DNA of 21,164 nucleotides from Sphacelaria rigidula. Taxonomy: Eukaryota > Phaeophyceae > Sphacelariales. How positions within the stretch are numbered: the first letter of the stretch is position 1; each line of letters starts with the position of its first letter. The stretch lies in contig CAXNAA020000459.1 of NCBI GenBank assembly GCA_964200075.2, positions 1-21,164 of the forward strand, given 5' to 3'. The translations under genes and the position numbers were made by a program. A model generated the notes under the pieces. The model searched no databases. It saw nothing but the letters and a program-made list of their open reading frames with translations, and was not told the DNA's origin. This document shows positions 1 through 10,427 of this stretch, one piece after another.

Positions 1-1135
1 ATTACCCTAGGGTATCAAGGTACGCCACTGTACTCGAAGATTGTTTACCGCCTGCCTGCTCTTCGTCTTCATGCACGAGAACGCAGTACCACTCTCATGC
101 AAAAAATGACCGTCTGTGTACAGAACCGTTTCACAAATCTGTGATACTGTACCGTCTGTACCATAAAATGATCACCCCGATTTTGAGTACACGAATTTGA
201 GTCGGGGTCCAAAAAAATCGGGATTCGTTTGCCATAAAAGTGGGTCTAAATAATGAAAAAAAAGGTGAAGATGAACAAGGAAATGGAACAAAAGGAGTAA
301 ACCGAAGAAAACAAAACAAGGCAAGAACGGAAGGAAAGAAGTGGCGAGGAACTCGCAAAAAAAAACGAAATAAACTAGAGAACGGCCGGTCCCTGCAGCA
401 TGGCTTAGGGTGAAAAGACCCTGCGCCAAGAGCACATGCACCAATATACAGAAATGAACAAAAAAGCCGTGTGAGCAGATTATGGCTCAGCTATGTCGAA
501 CCATACTATTTGGGCATGAGCTCTGAACCATGTGCCCTCCGGAAGCAAGGCACCTAAGGTGCTGTTGTGTAACAAAAAAAGTGGAGATGGTGGGCATTGT
601 TCCTACCACCTGACGCATGTCAAGCGACCACTCTACCGTTTGAGATACATCCCCATGTGTCAATGGTGAGTCGTGAACTCTTCCTGGTACTGATATCGTA
701 CCGATACCCACGGCACTGTGCGTAGTACATAATCGTCATCGCCATCATCCGCCCCCTGAAAGCCCGTCTGTCAGAGTCGGTTCCCAAGACTTAGGCACCT
801 GTTGTTGTTGTTATTGTTGTTGTTGTTATTGTTGTTGTTGTTGTTGTTGTTGTTGTTTTCTTCACATTAAAAACCGTTCCGATATCTGCGCAGTACTCTG
901 TACTGGGCATCTGATGCGGACGCCTTCCATGGTCACAGGCTAGCTACCCCGAGCTAGGGTAAATTAAACTCATAAAATATATAGGGGCTGGTAAACATCG
1001 TATTCTGCGGTATCGAAAACGCTTAGATGATACTCGTAGATCCCCCGATACTCCTGTTTGTAGGGTACCAGGCTTTTTCAGACAGAGTTGTAACATCGGT
1101 TTGTCGTGCGTGGCCCGTTTTTACTGTCTTTCCAG
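1..1135. other. Non-coding stretch, probably intron or upstream sequence of the kinase gene
   Basis: No exon with recognisable kinase N-lobe sequence was found here on the plus strand. The first 143 bases are open in frame 1 but resemble nothing I know. The stretch ends in a strong 3' splice site (pyrimidine-rich tract then CAG at 1133-1135), so at least its right part should be intron. An A-rich segment at 240-370 makes hydrophobic, non-biological-looking reading frames on the minus strand. A TTG microsatellite lies at 801-857. Confidence 0.6.
801..857. repeat. (TTG)n microsatellite
   Basis: About 19 trinucleotides of GTT/TTG, interrupted twice by GTTATT. It lies in the presumed intron upstream of the first visible kinase exon, so it is not translated in the gene model given here. 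Confidence 0.95.
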
Positions 1136-1243
1136 ACTTGACTTTCGAAGATGAGGCCAAGGCCGCGGCGGTGGATGCCTTTGATCTGGAGTGGATGAGT
1201 AAGGAAGTCGCTTGGCTCGAGCGGCAGCTGGGAGGATCAAACG
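1136..1243 (+). CDS. Kinase exon A (helical segment before the Brenner motif)
   Basis: Opens after a strong 3' splice site (TTTCCAG at 1129-1135) in the middle of a codon, so the preceding exon must end with one base. It encodes a helical, charged stretch (FEDEAKAAAVDAFDLEWMSK, then EVAWLERQLGG) that sits where the family has an acidic segment followed by E-x3-L/W-x-L-E before the catalytic loop. A GTCAGT donor follows base 1243 and leaves one base of a Gly codon. Reading on past it gives a 3' tail to 1527 with no family resemblance. The donor choice is inferred. Confidence 0.65.
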
Positions 1244-4200
1244 GTCAGTCTCAACGCGCTGTTCAGAAGTTGGGAGATGCTTGTTTCCGCCTTCTTCATT
1301 TTTATCGGGAGTTTTCGTCTGAAAATGATGGAAGGGTATTCCCTTGGAGTGGCAAAGCGGTGATTCCCCATCGGAAAGTACACCTGGTCGTTCATATACG
1401 AAGTTGTTGTGTAACTCGTTTTCCATGTGCGATGTGCGGACGTGTTGCAAATCCTCTGCGGCGGTCGATTTTGACGATGTCGATGGGGTACGCGTTGTCA
1501 CAAATAGCGTATTTTATTGTTGTGTAGGAGAGGCGGTGCAGCAATGACTGCACTCGAGGTTGAATGTCACCACGAGCACGGTGAGAAGATGGGAAAATCA
1601 CCACGAGCAAGGCCCAATTATTTTGTAGTTCAAGGCAACGCTGTTGTTCAAGCGGCGGGGTTCGACGAGTGGCCTGCTTTGTTCCTTTCGGCGCGTGTTG
1701 ACCTCAGGAGGCAGGTGTGGCGAGATGAGATCGAAGACTACTCGCACCGCTGGTGACGAAACGAGGTGTGTTGTCCCGTACGGTGGCTAAATAAGGCTAT
1801 ATGGTTGTACCTGCCCAATCTTGTGATAACGATTGATGGGGTGATATGCTTCGAGCAGCATGCCTTTTCAGGCAAATGGGGTGTCTTTCATGTCTTTGTC
1901 GTGTTTTGGTCGTCGCATTTCTTGCTCATGATATATGTGGGGTACTGAGCATGCATTGGAGATATCGAAATAGTACAAACCCTGGACAATACATGGCCAA
2001 TAGATGCAATAGACCAAAATTGTGCTGGATAACGTGTAGGCCTATTGCAACAATGTTTTTTACGTTATCCAATGCATTTTTGATCTAATCCATTTATTGA
2101 TCATATATTGTCATCGTCCAGGGTGTGAAATAGTACCGTTTGGTTAACGTCTGAAGCCGCAGATACCTACCTTTTTTTGCAGGCCCAGGTCTTGAATTGT
2201 TGCGTGTACTGTACTCCATTGATATTTTGGGTGAGTTGGGTACCCAGGAGATACCTCGTGGGTAGGCGGTCGAAGATCTGCGAGGACATCCAACATGTTC
2301 GAGAATTACTGTCGCACTTGAGTTCGAGTTTTGGGTACCCGATACAAGGGTCCGAGCTGTCCGCCCTCTCTTGCCTAGCAATAGCAATAATTTGTGTGTG
2401 ATACTGTTTCCCTCTTGACCTGCCCGTCTGGTCGATATGCTCGGAGTCTGGTGGATTTGCGTAGTCTCACTCTCAAGTACTCGTCGCTGTTGTGTCGTTG
2501 TCTTCATTTATCTGGTGAGCAAATTTACGCACACCGACGAGGGAGCTCACATCCATAAGTTGAGCAGCGACAGCGACAGCAGTAAGCCAAGTCCAACAAC
2601 GCTCCCGACACCAAACCATTGTCGCAACAGATCTCCGAACGGATCTCCGAACGGATCTTCCGCTGCAGGGACGGCCACTGTGTCTTGCGGGGAGGGTGGC
2701 AGTGATGAAGCAGTCAACGGGGGAAGCATCCAAACTAACGCCGCGGTCGGTGAAACGGTCGAGGATCTCGCGAAGCGGTACTTGTCTGAGGTGGTGCTGA
2801 GCCACAACGACCTGCTGAGCGGAAATATAATGCACGCCGACGGCTGGGATAGGGTGCAGGTGAGGGGGACTTTGCCCCGTTGTAGGTATCGCCAGTAGGT
2901 CGCGCGGGGGAGAGGAGTGTGGGGGGGCAAAGGTGAATGAATAGGTGAAGAAATTGAAAATCATTCTTCTGTGAAGGGGGAGTTCAAGTACCTGTTGGCG
3001 GTCTCGTGTCGCGATTCTGATGATGTTTGTTGCATAAGCTGTTGTCGAGCTGGATCGTATTTCCCTCGTTTGGTAATTGTACTACAGTACAGAGCTGGTC
3101 GCCCGGGTGGCTCAGTTGGTAACCTCGAAGCCCTCTGACGGTTGGGATGTGGGTTCGAAGATCGGTGGAATCACACGATCTGGAATTTTTTTCTCATACC
3201 ATGCGCAACAGTGGAGAGCGTCTTGGTCGTGGAGTACCCAAAATTCGACTTCCCGGTCGACGAGGGAAAGGGACTGCCGAACCCTTCTCGCGATTAAGAT
3301 GAGCGCAAACACCGCAGAAGGAAGGCGGAAGTCCTAAACAAGAGAGGAAAAAATTCCTGTGTTGGCCTTCCTCCTGTGTGACCCCGGCTGGTGCGCCCAC
3401 GTATACCGAAAGGTGTACAGTGGACTGGCCTGCGGAACAGATGGGATGACAACACACACAGAGGGGAAACGCAAAATCTCCGGTTAAGACCTGCTGTTGT
3501 GGAATAGCGGTAAATACCGAAGGTTTTGGGGTATGTCGCCCAGGATGATGATATGATCAACCCAGATCTTCCAAGAAACTGCGGTAGCCACCCCGAAAGT
3601 CGTGTCATTGATGAAATATTCCGTCCACATATTTCGGCAGTAGGAATATTTTGACAGTGTAGAATTGTGTTCTAAATCAAGCCACGGTTCCTCATCGCTC
3701 CGTGTGAAATACCTTCAAGCCTGCGGTACGTAACTGCCTTCTCTGTCTCTTTTTTTTTTCTTGCCTCCCTCACGTTACACTTGGCTTCGGAACAACTGCC
3801 CGTTGTATTTTTCACCCTCATCCCTGTTTCACTCTCGAGATCATTTTCCCTCTTGCCTTTTTTTGCAGCAGCAGTTGATAGATCGTCCATTCATCGACAA
3901 GGCCATTGAGAGCCAATGTTTTGTGCAACGGTAGCAGGAGTTTGAGATTTGTGTCAAGAGTCGACATCTGTGGTGGGACATGAGTACGTGAGATCAAGAT
4001 GAAGAGGAACAGCTTGATCTGTCTCTACGACTACTAGCCTGGTGAACATACAACATTGCTAGCAGCTTGCCAAGCGACGGGATCTTGTAGAGTGAGACCC
4101 CTGTCAGGAAATGGATCGGTTCAGCTGACCATCAAAGGAAAGGAAATACGAAACCCCCGGCGCGTGTGATTGTGGGTACCCCTGGATCCCGTATACCAGT

Positions 4201-5425
4201 AGTATATCCTCATGTTCCTGCCCTTGCGTTGTCGAAACGGAACAGGTGATCGATTATGAGTACTCCGGCTACAACCCCCGAGGATTCGACATCGCCAACC
4301 ACTTCTGCGAGGTACGTGCTCGATGACCTAGCTCAGCGAACGTGAACTCGTGATGGTGGTAATGGCGTGATGCGGTGAAACTGTTGCCATGCCCACGTGG
4401 AGTACTGGCGCAGTTGACTACGTTGGCATGAGCTAAACCGCGGCTGGTGACACACATGGTATTCTCTGACAGGTTCACCGATTCTCTTTTTCTCGTGTGT
4501 TGTGCTTCACTCTATGGCGGGTATCATATGCGGAGGAGATGGATAATGGCAAATATGAGCGAGGGTGGGGCGAAAAATAACTTGTCTGAAATTAACTTCC
4601 TTTTAGAATGCTGCTATTTGCACGGCACGAATCAACCCTTGGGCCTTGATTTTAGCGTTGCATCCCCAGGCACGCCGGATAGCGCAAAATGTGCACACAC
4701 GTTTTTCGATCCGTGGTTAATTTCCTCCCCTCTTTCGAGTAATCAGACGTCAGGAATTGTAGAGTTGGTTATTGGAACCGGAGAATGTCCATCCGAAGCT
4801 TGAATTTGGGGACACTGACCCAGCCTTGATCCTGTGTACCGCGGCGCTCGCTCCGTCCGATGATTCCAGTAAACACCACCCCACGCAGGTCATGTCGTCA
4901 CCTGTTTTCAAGTAGGGGTGTACTCTGCCACGTTTCATGCGATGCACATGTGGCATGACAGCCCCCGTCTCGCTAGTCTCAATCTACTTCAGTGATTTCT
5001 GACCATACGCCCTTTTCCTGTCTTGTCCCCCGCCCCGTACACTGTTTGATCTTGACCCCGTCTTGACAACTTCATGTTCTGCAATCCAGCACGCTGGTTT
5101 CGACTCTAATTACGCCAAATCGTATCCTTCCATGGAGACCAAGACTGCGTTTTTGGCGGCCTACGTGCGTGCAGTGGAACAATCCTCACAGAAACAAGGA
5201 GGAGACGATTCGACCCCATACCCGCGTGCCGACGACACGTCATTTATAGCGGCTTTGGCCACTCAAGTAGACCGCTGGACGTTACCTTCGCATTTGTTTT
5301 GGGCTGCGTGGGCGGTGGTGCAAGCACGCTATTCTCCGATCGACTTTGATTTCGTAGATTACGCGCGACTGAGACTTTCCGGATATCGGCTCCATAAAGG
5401 AGCCTTTTTTGACGCGGGTGCGTAA
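1136..5425 (+). CDS. Ethanolamine kinase-like protein (choline/ethanolamine kinase family), 5'-incomplete, 4 exons visible
   Basis: Family role: ATP-dependent phosphorylation of ethanolamine (or choline), the first step of the CDP-ethanolamine/CDP-choline route to membrane phospholipids, in the cytosol. Exons at 1136-1243, 2669-2859, 4246-4311 and 5090-5425 join in frame. The spliced product holds the Brenner phosphotransferase motif HNDLLSGN, the kinase motif VIDYEYSGYN followed by FDIANHFCE with the metal-binding Asp, and a C-terminal block with SHLFW, VQARYSPIDFDF and YARLR, all in family order. HNDLL points to ethanolamine kinase; choline kinases usually have HND-C/N-Q-E-G-N. About 230 residues, the C-terminal two thirds, are present. 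The nucleotide-binding N-lobe is missing and probably lies left of the window. An Asn/Ser/Thr/Gly-rich insertion before the Brenner motif is longer than in animal enzymes. Family sure; substrate likely. Confidence 0.9.
1244..2668 (+). other. Kinase intron 1 with a 150-base inverted-repeat element
   Basis: An intron of about 1.4 kb in the chosen model. It contains the inverted-repeat element at 1977-2126 and no reading frame with recognisable content. A 12-base unit (ATCTCCGAACGG) is repeated about 2.5 times near 2634-2660. It would encode SPNG repeats if a more upstream acceptor is used. Confidence 0.55.
1977..2126. mobile_element. 150-base MITE-like element with 10-base target duplication
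   Basis: The ends are inverted copies: AAACCCTGGAC at 1977-1987 and GTCCAGGGTGT at 2116-2126. They are flanked by a perfect 10-base direct repeat, GAAATAGTAC, at 1967-1976 and 2127-2136. An inner inverted pair, TGGATAACGT at 2026-2035 and ACGTTATCCA at 2062-2071, adds a second stem. A 9-11-base duplication is typical of Mutator-like elements, so this may be a non-autonomous one. The superfamily is inference. Related ends occur at 15206, 16287, 16329, 16741 and 19249. Confidence 0.65.
2669..2859 (+). CDS. Kinase exon B (Brenner motif HNDLLSGN)
   Basis: The end is firm: ...DGWDRVQ then the donor GTGAGG at 2860. The start is a choice. CTGCAG at 2663-2668 is the site that restores the frame with exon A (one base plus two) and follows a short pyrimidine tract. 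The reading frame stays open back to 2419 with a Ser/Asp/Pro/Asn-rich stretch, so an earlier acceptor is possible, for example near 2519. The exon ends with VVLSHNDLLSGNIMHADGW, the catalytic loop with the H-x-D-x4-N residues. Confidence 0.75.
2860..4245 (+). other. Kinase intron 2
   Basis: About 1.4 kb between firm GTGAGG and GAACAG borders. It contains a tRNA-like sequence at 3101-3172. At 3750-3870 a strong pyrimidine tract ends in TTTTTTTGCAG and looks like a 3' splice site, but the downstream piece (CAGCAG onward, to a GTAGCA donor) is not a multiple of three and would break the kinase frame. I therefore treat it as a decoy. Confidence 0.7.
3101..3172 (+). repeat. tRNA-like sequence, possible SINE head
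   Basis: A perfect A-box (TGGCTCAGTTGG at 3108-3119) lies 44 bases upstream of a B-box-like GGTTCGAAGATC at 3152-3163, the spacing of a real tRNA. The acceptor and T stems do not pair well and the B-box has lost its usual final CC, so it should not be a working tRNA gene. A tRNA-derived SINE head or a tRNA pseudogene inside the kinase intron fits better. Confidence 0.55.
4246..4311 (+). CDS. Kinase exon C (DYEYSGYN metal-binding segment)
   Basis: A 66-base, 22-codon exon with both borders in phase 0: acceptor GAACAG before 4246 and donor GTACGT after 4311. It encodes VIDYEYSGYN, then PRGFDIANHFCE. This is the most conserved block of choline/ethanolamine kinases, and its DYE aspartate binds magnesium. 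It is too short to stand out as an open frame, but the motif match and matching phases on both sides make it firm. Confidence 0.93.
4312..5089 (+). other. Kinase intron 3
   Basis: A 778-base intron with GTACGT donor and CAATCCAG acceptor. It holds an open frame of 118 codons at 4447-4803 with no family resemblance. The phase-0 join of exons C and D shows this stretch is spliced out. Confidence 0.8.
5090..5425 (+). CDS. Kinase exon D (C-terminal lobe and stop)
   Basis: Opens after CAATCCAG at 5082-5089 in phase 0, giving the junction FCE-HAGFDSNY expected of the family. It contains KSYPSMETKTAFLAAYVRAV, SHLFWAAWAVVQARYSPIDF and DYARLRLSGYRLHKG, the usual C-terminal landmarks, and stops at TAA 5423-5425. 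A polar, Asp-rich insert (QKQGGDDSTPYPRADD) replaces the shorter loop of other members. No canonical polyadenylation signal was seen just downstream. Confidence 0.93.
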   Translation, partial: HAGFDSNYAKSYPSMETKTAFLAAYVRAVEQSSQKQGGDDSTPYPRADDTSFIAALATQVDRWTLPSHLFWAAWAVVQARYSPIDFDFVDYARLRLSGYRLHKGAFFDAGA

Positions 5426-8400
5426 TAGGTAGCATTTAATGGAGTATTCTTGTTCGGATGTGAAATAGTCCTCTTGTGCCTGTTGGGTTTCGGGTGTTGG
5501 CCTAGAAAAGGTTTACCTTCATGATTTTCGCCCTGAAGAGGAACAATTTTGGACCAAACACGCGAAATGGTGAAAGATTTGCGGTGTGCAGCATGCTCTA
5601 CACTACAAAAATACGTGCTCTCCCTCGGGAGTCGGCAGGCATGTCCAGGGTGGTGTATTGATGTGCTGATGATGTACTCGACATGAGAGGGCTGGACATG
5701 TTCCCGACCCATCCGTTCATCGGGGGAAAAGCCGCGGGACACAAACACAGAACTGCGAAATGTTCCCCCCGCACACCCCGACTAGTTGGTTTGCGCTGTG
5801 AGCAGATAGACCCTTGATATGTTTCTGAAAGAGAGATCCTGGCTTTCGTCGTTGTGTCAAGTGACAGGGAAATTATGAGCCGGTAAACGATCAATTCTCC
5901 GGGTACCGTGAGTGTTGTTGATGGAAGGCTTGGGTAGCGCACGCACCGGTTATATAGGGTACTGTCGTCAGTTTGCACCCACCTAGACAAGGTGCGCGGG
6001 GTATTCCTGAAAAGGTATTCAAGAAAGAGAAGGTCTAAGATGAGATGTATCTGTCGAAATCTGGCCTAACTAGGGTGAGGCGGGTTTCGGTCTACGAACA
6101 GTCTTCTGCGCATATGGCCGTATGAGGCGAGATGGTTTTCCCCTGTTTTTGCACGGGTGCAGCACATATCCCCAAATTGGTGTGCCTGAAGAATTCGGAG
6201 CGAAAATGGTGTTCGTGGCGCGTCATTCCAAACTTGCGTCTTGGGCCCAAAATGGTAGCCTTTCAGGAGCAAAAATCACCGAGATTTTCCTTTTGTAGAC
6301 TACTGTCCTTCCTGTGTTTCGAATTATTTGGGGTCAAAAATTATGAAACAGATTTGGTCCAGATGACTGAGTTCGGCTTTCTCAGGGAGTTACTGCTGTG
6401 ACGGATTACTGAGCTTTTCGAAGCCTAAAAGGAGACTTGTTTTGTCTCCGATGAACGGCTTGGCTCGAGTAGTAGCAGGTGTTTGGAGACGGGAATGAGT
6501 GACTCGACTTGAGTGGTTTTTTGTTTTTGGCTCGGAATAGATGGCCTTTGTATGGCATATTTTTGGTTCAAGCGAATTAGCCGGCTGGAACGTTCTGATC
6601 CAGCGGTATATTTTGAGAGATTCGGATATGAAGATTTGCTTGGGATCTCGAGCCTTGCTGCTCGGTTGTGAATATTTGGAATTGTGTATTGGCTTTGCTA
6701 TCAGGATTTTGGTGCGATTTTCGCCGTCACCCGTGATGGGCACAATTACGGAAATGTTGTAGCGACTGACTTGTTTATAATGTTATATTTGCTTCCTGTT
6801 GGAAGGTTCGGGGAGTGTGATGTCATGATGGCACGGCGCAGGCGCTGATTCTGTCGAACGTCTCACGCGATGCGTCGTACGTGCGCTTGAAAGTGTCTGG
6901 CGAGGCGTGAGGAACATGGAAGCCGAAAATTGGTCCTGGTTTGAGTATAGTCAGCATGTGGATGGAGCTTTGCCTTGACTCATGTTGCCTGATACGGTGC
7001 AGTGTCACTTGATCGGCAGGCCACTTCGCTCTCTGGACACCCTTTATGATCTGAGTTAAGTGGTGAACAGTATACGCTAGCGCGGTTGATTGGTGTGTTA
7101 CTTCATGTCAGGGCTGCAACATATCGTAGGAGCATGCATGTACAGCGACATGTAAGTCTTGCCACTTTCCAGTGCTGTTTGGTCCGTCCAATGGGATCGC
7201 TTGGTGCGTTGCAGAGTTCGTAACGAAGTCGTGGCGCCTTTGCAGCTCACACTGATCCCAGCTCAGTTGGGTTCCGGTTTTGAGGGGCTTTCTCGCGCAG
7301 GTTGGTCGGGATGGGTGTGCATAGTGCATAGTGTAGTCGGGGGTTCCACCTCAAGGTTTTGCGAGTCTGGTGTCAGCGGCTGCAGTGTACATTGTGGGTG
7401 ATTTCAGCGAAGTAGGCGAAGAGCGCTCAAGTGTCGGCTTCGAAGAATCACAATCTGGTGGCATAGTCTTGGCAGGGCTTGGCCACTCTAGAGTTGCTTT
7501 GGTCGCGTGGAGGGCGTCGTATACCCCCGGCTGTGGGGTACACGGGTGTTTCGTCCCTATATTTCGTCGTCGAGAGGTGGCATACGGCTGGGAGAGGGCT
7601 GTGGGGATGGGGGGAATACCTATCGCATTGTGAACGGGCTGGAGCGAACCAGTTTGTAGCACGTTGGAATGCGTGCGAGATATTTGCGTCATCGGACCAT
7701 CATAACGTGATGGCTTTTTCGGATCGCAAAAGAAATGATCCGCTACAAAATCAACCGTGGTCACGAGATAGACGTCGCCAGAGTGATTTACCGCCCGCCG
7801 AGCAGAAAAAAGAAGAGGGCATTGTGTACGGTACCAGGCGTTGCACATCATTCACCAAATGGTTACGTGTGCGGGTGCGGTGTGAAGGCAGCAGGAACGG
7901 ATGGTCTCTATACTATACGGTATGTGATCCTCGTACCCAGGTTAATCAAGGGAAATTATGAGATTACTTGCAGAAGGCAAGGAATGCGATACCGGATGCC
8001 ACGCTCGGCTACACGATGTATCAATACACAATACCCTCAATTATGGCCGTCTCTTGATACCCCACGGTGAGAGTACACGAGTTTTCACGTGGCTTTCGGG
8101 CCTCTAATAAAGTGTGGCACAATATTGACAAGATGTTTGTGGACATCACATACATCCTAGTCTGCTTCCACCACTTTTACAGCGCTTTCAAGCTGAACCA
8201 GCGAGTAATGAGGGGGTCTGACTGGTCGCCCACCATCAACGAACCGTGAAAAGAGGGGAGTTACTGTGCTGGTGCTGGTACCAAAAATGCTGTCACAAAT
8301 GAACACTCGGTCGAGTCCGACTGCGTACGGTACTGGCTTCTGCCTACAAAGTGAGGCAGCCAAAAAATTCCATTGTCGGTAGAAAAAGTATGATATTACT

Positions 8401-8570
8401 CTGCTTGATTTTACTGTAGGACCTAGGAGCTGAAACTTTGAAAAAAAGATAAGCAGCATCAATACGCGGAAAGTAACCCACGAGTGATGCTACGGTAGGG
8501 GTACACAAAACATTTCTGAGGTTAGAATTGTTATGAGCCCTTTCCCTCATCCAAAACACGACTTATGAAA
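5426..8570. other. 3.1 kb without a recognisable gene
   Basis: Lies between the kinase stop and the N gap. Several open frames of 60-166 codons overlap on both strands, for example 7351-7851 minus and 7479-7961 plus. None shows a domain, a biased composition or splice borders that join to a neighbour. Short cysteine-poor plus-strand pieces near 6825-6910 read plausibly but stay open for under 30 codons. I see no gene I can support. Confidence 0.5.
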
Positions 8571-8577
8571 NNNNNNN
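8571..8577. other. Assembly gap (7 N)
   Basis: Seven unresolved bases. The size may be nominal, so distances across it are not reliable. Confidence 0.99.
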
Positions 8578-9985
8578 GGATTACTATTCCAATGTGCTGG
8601 GGATATCCCGAATAAATCTGCGAACGGGGATGCCCTGACCCATATTCTTGTGCTTCTAGAATCGTTAGGAACCCCAGAACCAGATTTTTTTTCGCGAAAA
8701 AAGTCAACCCCTACACGTAGCATCGCTCCAACGCAGCCAAGACGAAGGGAGAAAATCAGAGCGTTGAAACGATTTGAAATTTTCTGGGAAAAATGAAACT
8801 CTACAGGCTGATTCAGGGTGAACGACCAAAATTTTACTCCCCAGCGATTTCTCACGCCGTTTACTCAAGTTTGACCCAGAAACTTTCCACACGGGTGCTC
8901 TGGGGTATTTTGAAACCCTGCATGAACGTTTTTTCTTCAATTATTTTTGCCATGTATCCGGGTCCCAGGAGGCGGTGTGTAAATATCCAAGAGCAGGGTG
9001 CGAAATTTCAGGGTCTCACTCGAAAAACACGGCGTGATAAATCGTCCGTATGTGCGTTAAAGTATTTAGTATACTGTACACACTTACGGCGAATGCCCCT
9101 CATTGCTTCTTGATCATAACATGCCACTGACGTTTCCTTGCGCTTGAGATGAACCGACGGTCTGGGATCAGCCTTTCGAGTTACGCAGCAAAATCTTGTA
9201 CAAACATCTCTTGAACTATCTCTGGGCGAGTCAAGAATTAATTTTGATTTTCGAGCAACCTGTTGGCTTCTGGGGTCTTCACGCTGAGACCGTCGGAAGC
9301 CGGTAGTGGGCGGATAAACTTTGACTCTGGAATATTCTTGAAAGAAAAAAATCCCCATCTGTAGTAGCCATATATACCAAACTGCCAAGTTTGAGGATCG
9401 GAGCATTTCCAAGATAGTTTCAACGGGAAGCGTCGAGAAACTTTCTGGGCCTTTCATGCATTTTGTCATTGAAAATCCGACGACGCCAAAACCCCACATC
9501 GCCGACATATCACGTTTTGGGGTATAACCCGATCCCATCCAAAATATCCCCCGATCACATACAAACGTTTTAAAATGAATGTTTTGCGTTGGTTCCCTAG
9601 CTGACGGCGGCTACCAACGTCGAATCCGGAATGAGATTGGGTACAATTTGTGTCGCGAATTCGCACTTTGAATGTCAGAACAATTCAAAGGTCCCTGAAC
9701 GGCGAAGAAACGTCTTCACTACCAGCGCCACAGCAAAGGATGCAAGAAAAAAATTGGTCATGTCACACTCTTCGCTTGCTGGTGGGCGACACCATGGTAG
9801 CAACGGTGCTTCATATTGGGTCAGTTTTGCGTTCTGTATCTCGTGGGGAGACATTTTGGGTAGTCATCCTCAACCAGCCCGTAGCTGCTTTTGTAAAGAA
9901 TTTCTAAGTTGCGTCTGGAAGGTCCTTGTAAAAAATCGGCTAAAACCTCCAAATATTTGGCGGGACATTCCACTTTTTGTGTGAC
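8578..9985. other. Intergenic or old repeat, no supported gene
   Basis: No convincing gene. On the plus strand near 9650-9690 the frame reads SRIRTLNVRTIQRSLNG, which resembles the start of a LINE-type apurinic endonuclease (usually x-W/F-N-V-R-T-L). The expected later residues such as IQE do not follow, so at best this is a decayed fragment. Confidence 0.4.
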
Positions 9986-9992
9986 GCCGCTG

Positions 9993-10070
9993 CACCCCGT
10001 GGTGTACGATAACGGGCATAGGACACTTCGGTCAAGGCGGAAGGTCACGGGTTCGAATCCCGACATTGCA
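9993..10070 (+). repeat. tRNA-like sequence with strong B-box
   Basis: CGGGTTCGAATCCCG at 10049-10063 is a perfect T-arm/B-box palindrome of tRNA type. Upstream, TGGTGTACGATAACGG near 10000 is a weak A-box with wide spacing. The acceptor and anticodon stems are not convincing. A tRNA-derived repeat or pseudo-tRNA is likely. Confidence 0.45.
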
Positions 10071-10406
10071 CTTTTTGTAACAAAATCTGGTTCCATCGGC
10101 AAGGTCATATCTGACGACTACTTTTTTTTCAACGGCAGAGCGTGCCATCAGCACGTCGTTCTGCAGTTTGCAGCGATACAGCTGAATCGGAAAACTGAAA
10201 ATTTTATCGTGTGCCGAAGGAACTCGAGTTTCTTGGCTGTAATGACTCAGCTCGTTTAACAAATAAACCAAAGGGCAGGGCAAAGGCAAGGGTAGGAAAG
10301 CAACAGACAAGATACACGAGGGTTCGTAATCACGCTACACGCCATCCGACAAAGAATCCCGGTTCAAACTGTCGCTGCCAATAGTTGAGGTAAGCCTTGA
10401 CCGATA

Positions 10407-10427
10407 AGGCACGCCAAAGGCGTGCCT
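10407..10427. repeat. Perfect 9-bp hairpin
   Basis: AGGCACGCC and GGCGTGCCT are perfect inverted copies separated by AAA. The surrounding 150 bases repeat AGGCATGCC/CCATGCCTGA motifs several times. One of these (GCCTGAGATGCC near 10533) is inverted again at 10682-10693 (GGCATCTCAGGC). Confidence 0.8.

Noticed and set aside
1-60. GTACGC after base 19 as the end of the preceding kinase exon (its phase would fit exon A)
   Set aside because: Only six codons are visible and they do not resemble the family, so the phase match alone is too weak.
172-444. Minus-strand hydrophobic frame that looks like membrane segments
   Set aside because: The Phe/Leu runs come from an A-rich plus-strand stretch. 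There is no family resemblance or start context, and an overlapping frame is equally long.
3750-3952. Strong pyrimidine tract plus TTTTTTTGCAG and a following GTAGCA as an extra kinase exon
   Set aside because: The piece is 62 bases long and would shift the frame between the conserved HNDLLSGN and VIDYEYSGYN blocks, which join perfectly without it.
4447-4803. 118-codon plus frame within the kinase gene
   Set aside because: It lies wholly between the phase-0 borders of exons C and D and has no family sequence.
7351-7961. Overlapping 160- and 166-codon frames on both strands
   Set aside because: They mirror each other, show no domain or splice-consistent neighbours, and look like chance open frames in GC-balanced sequence.
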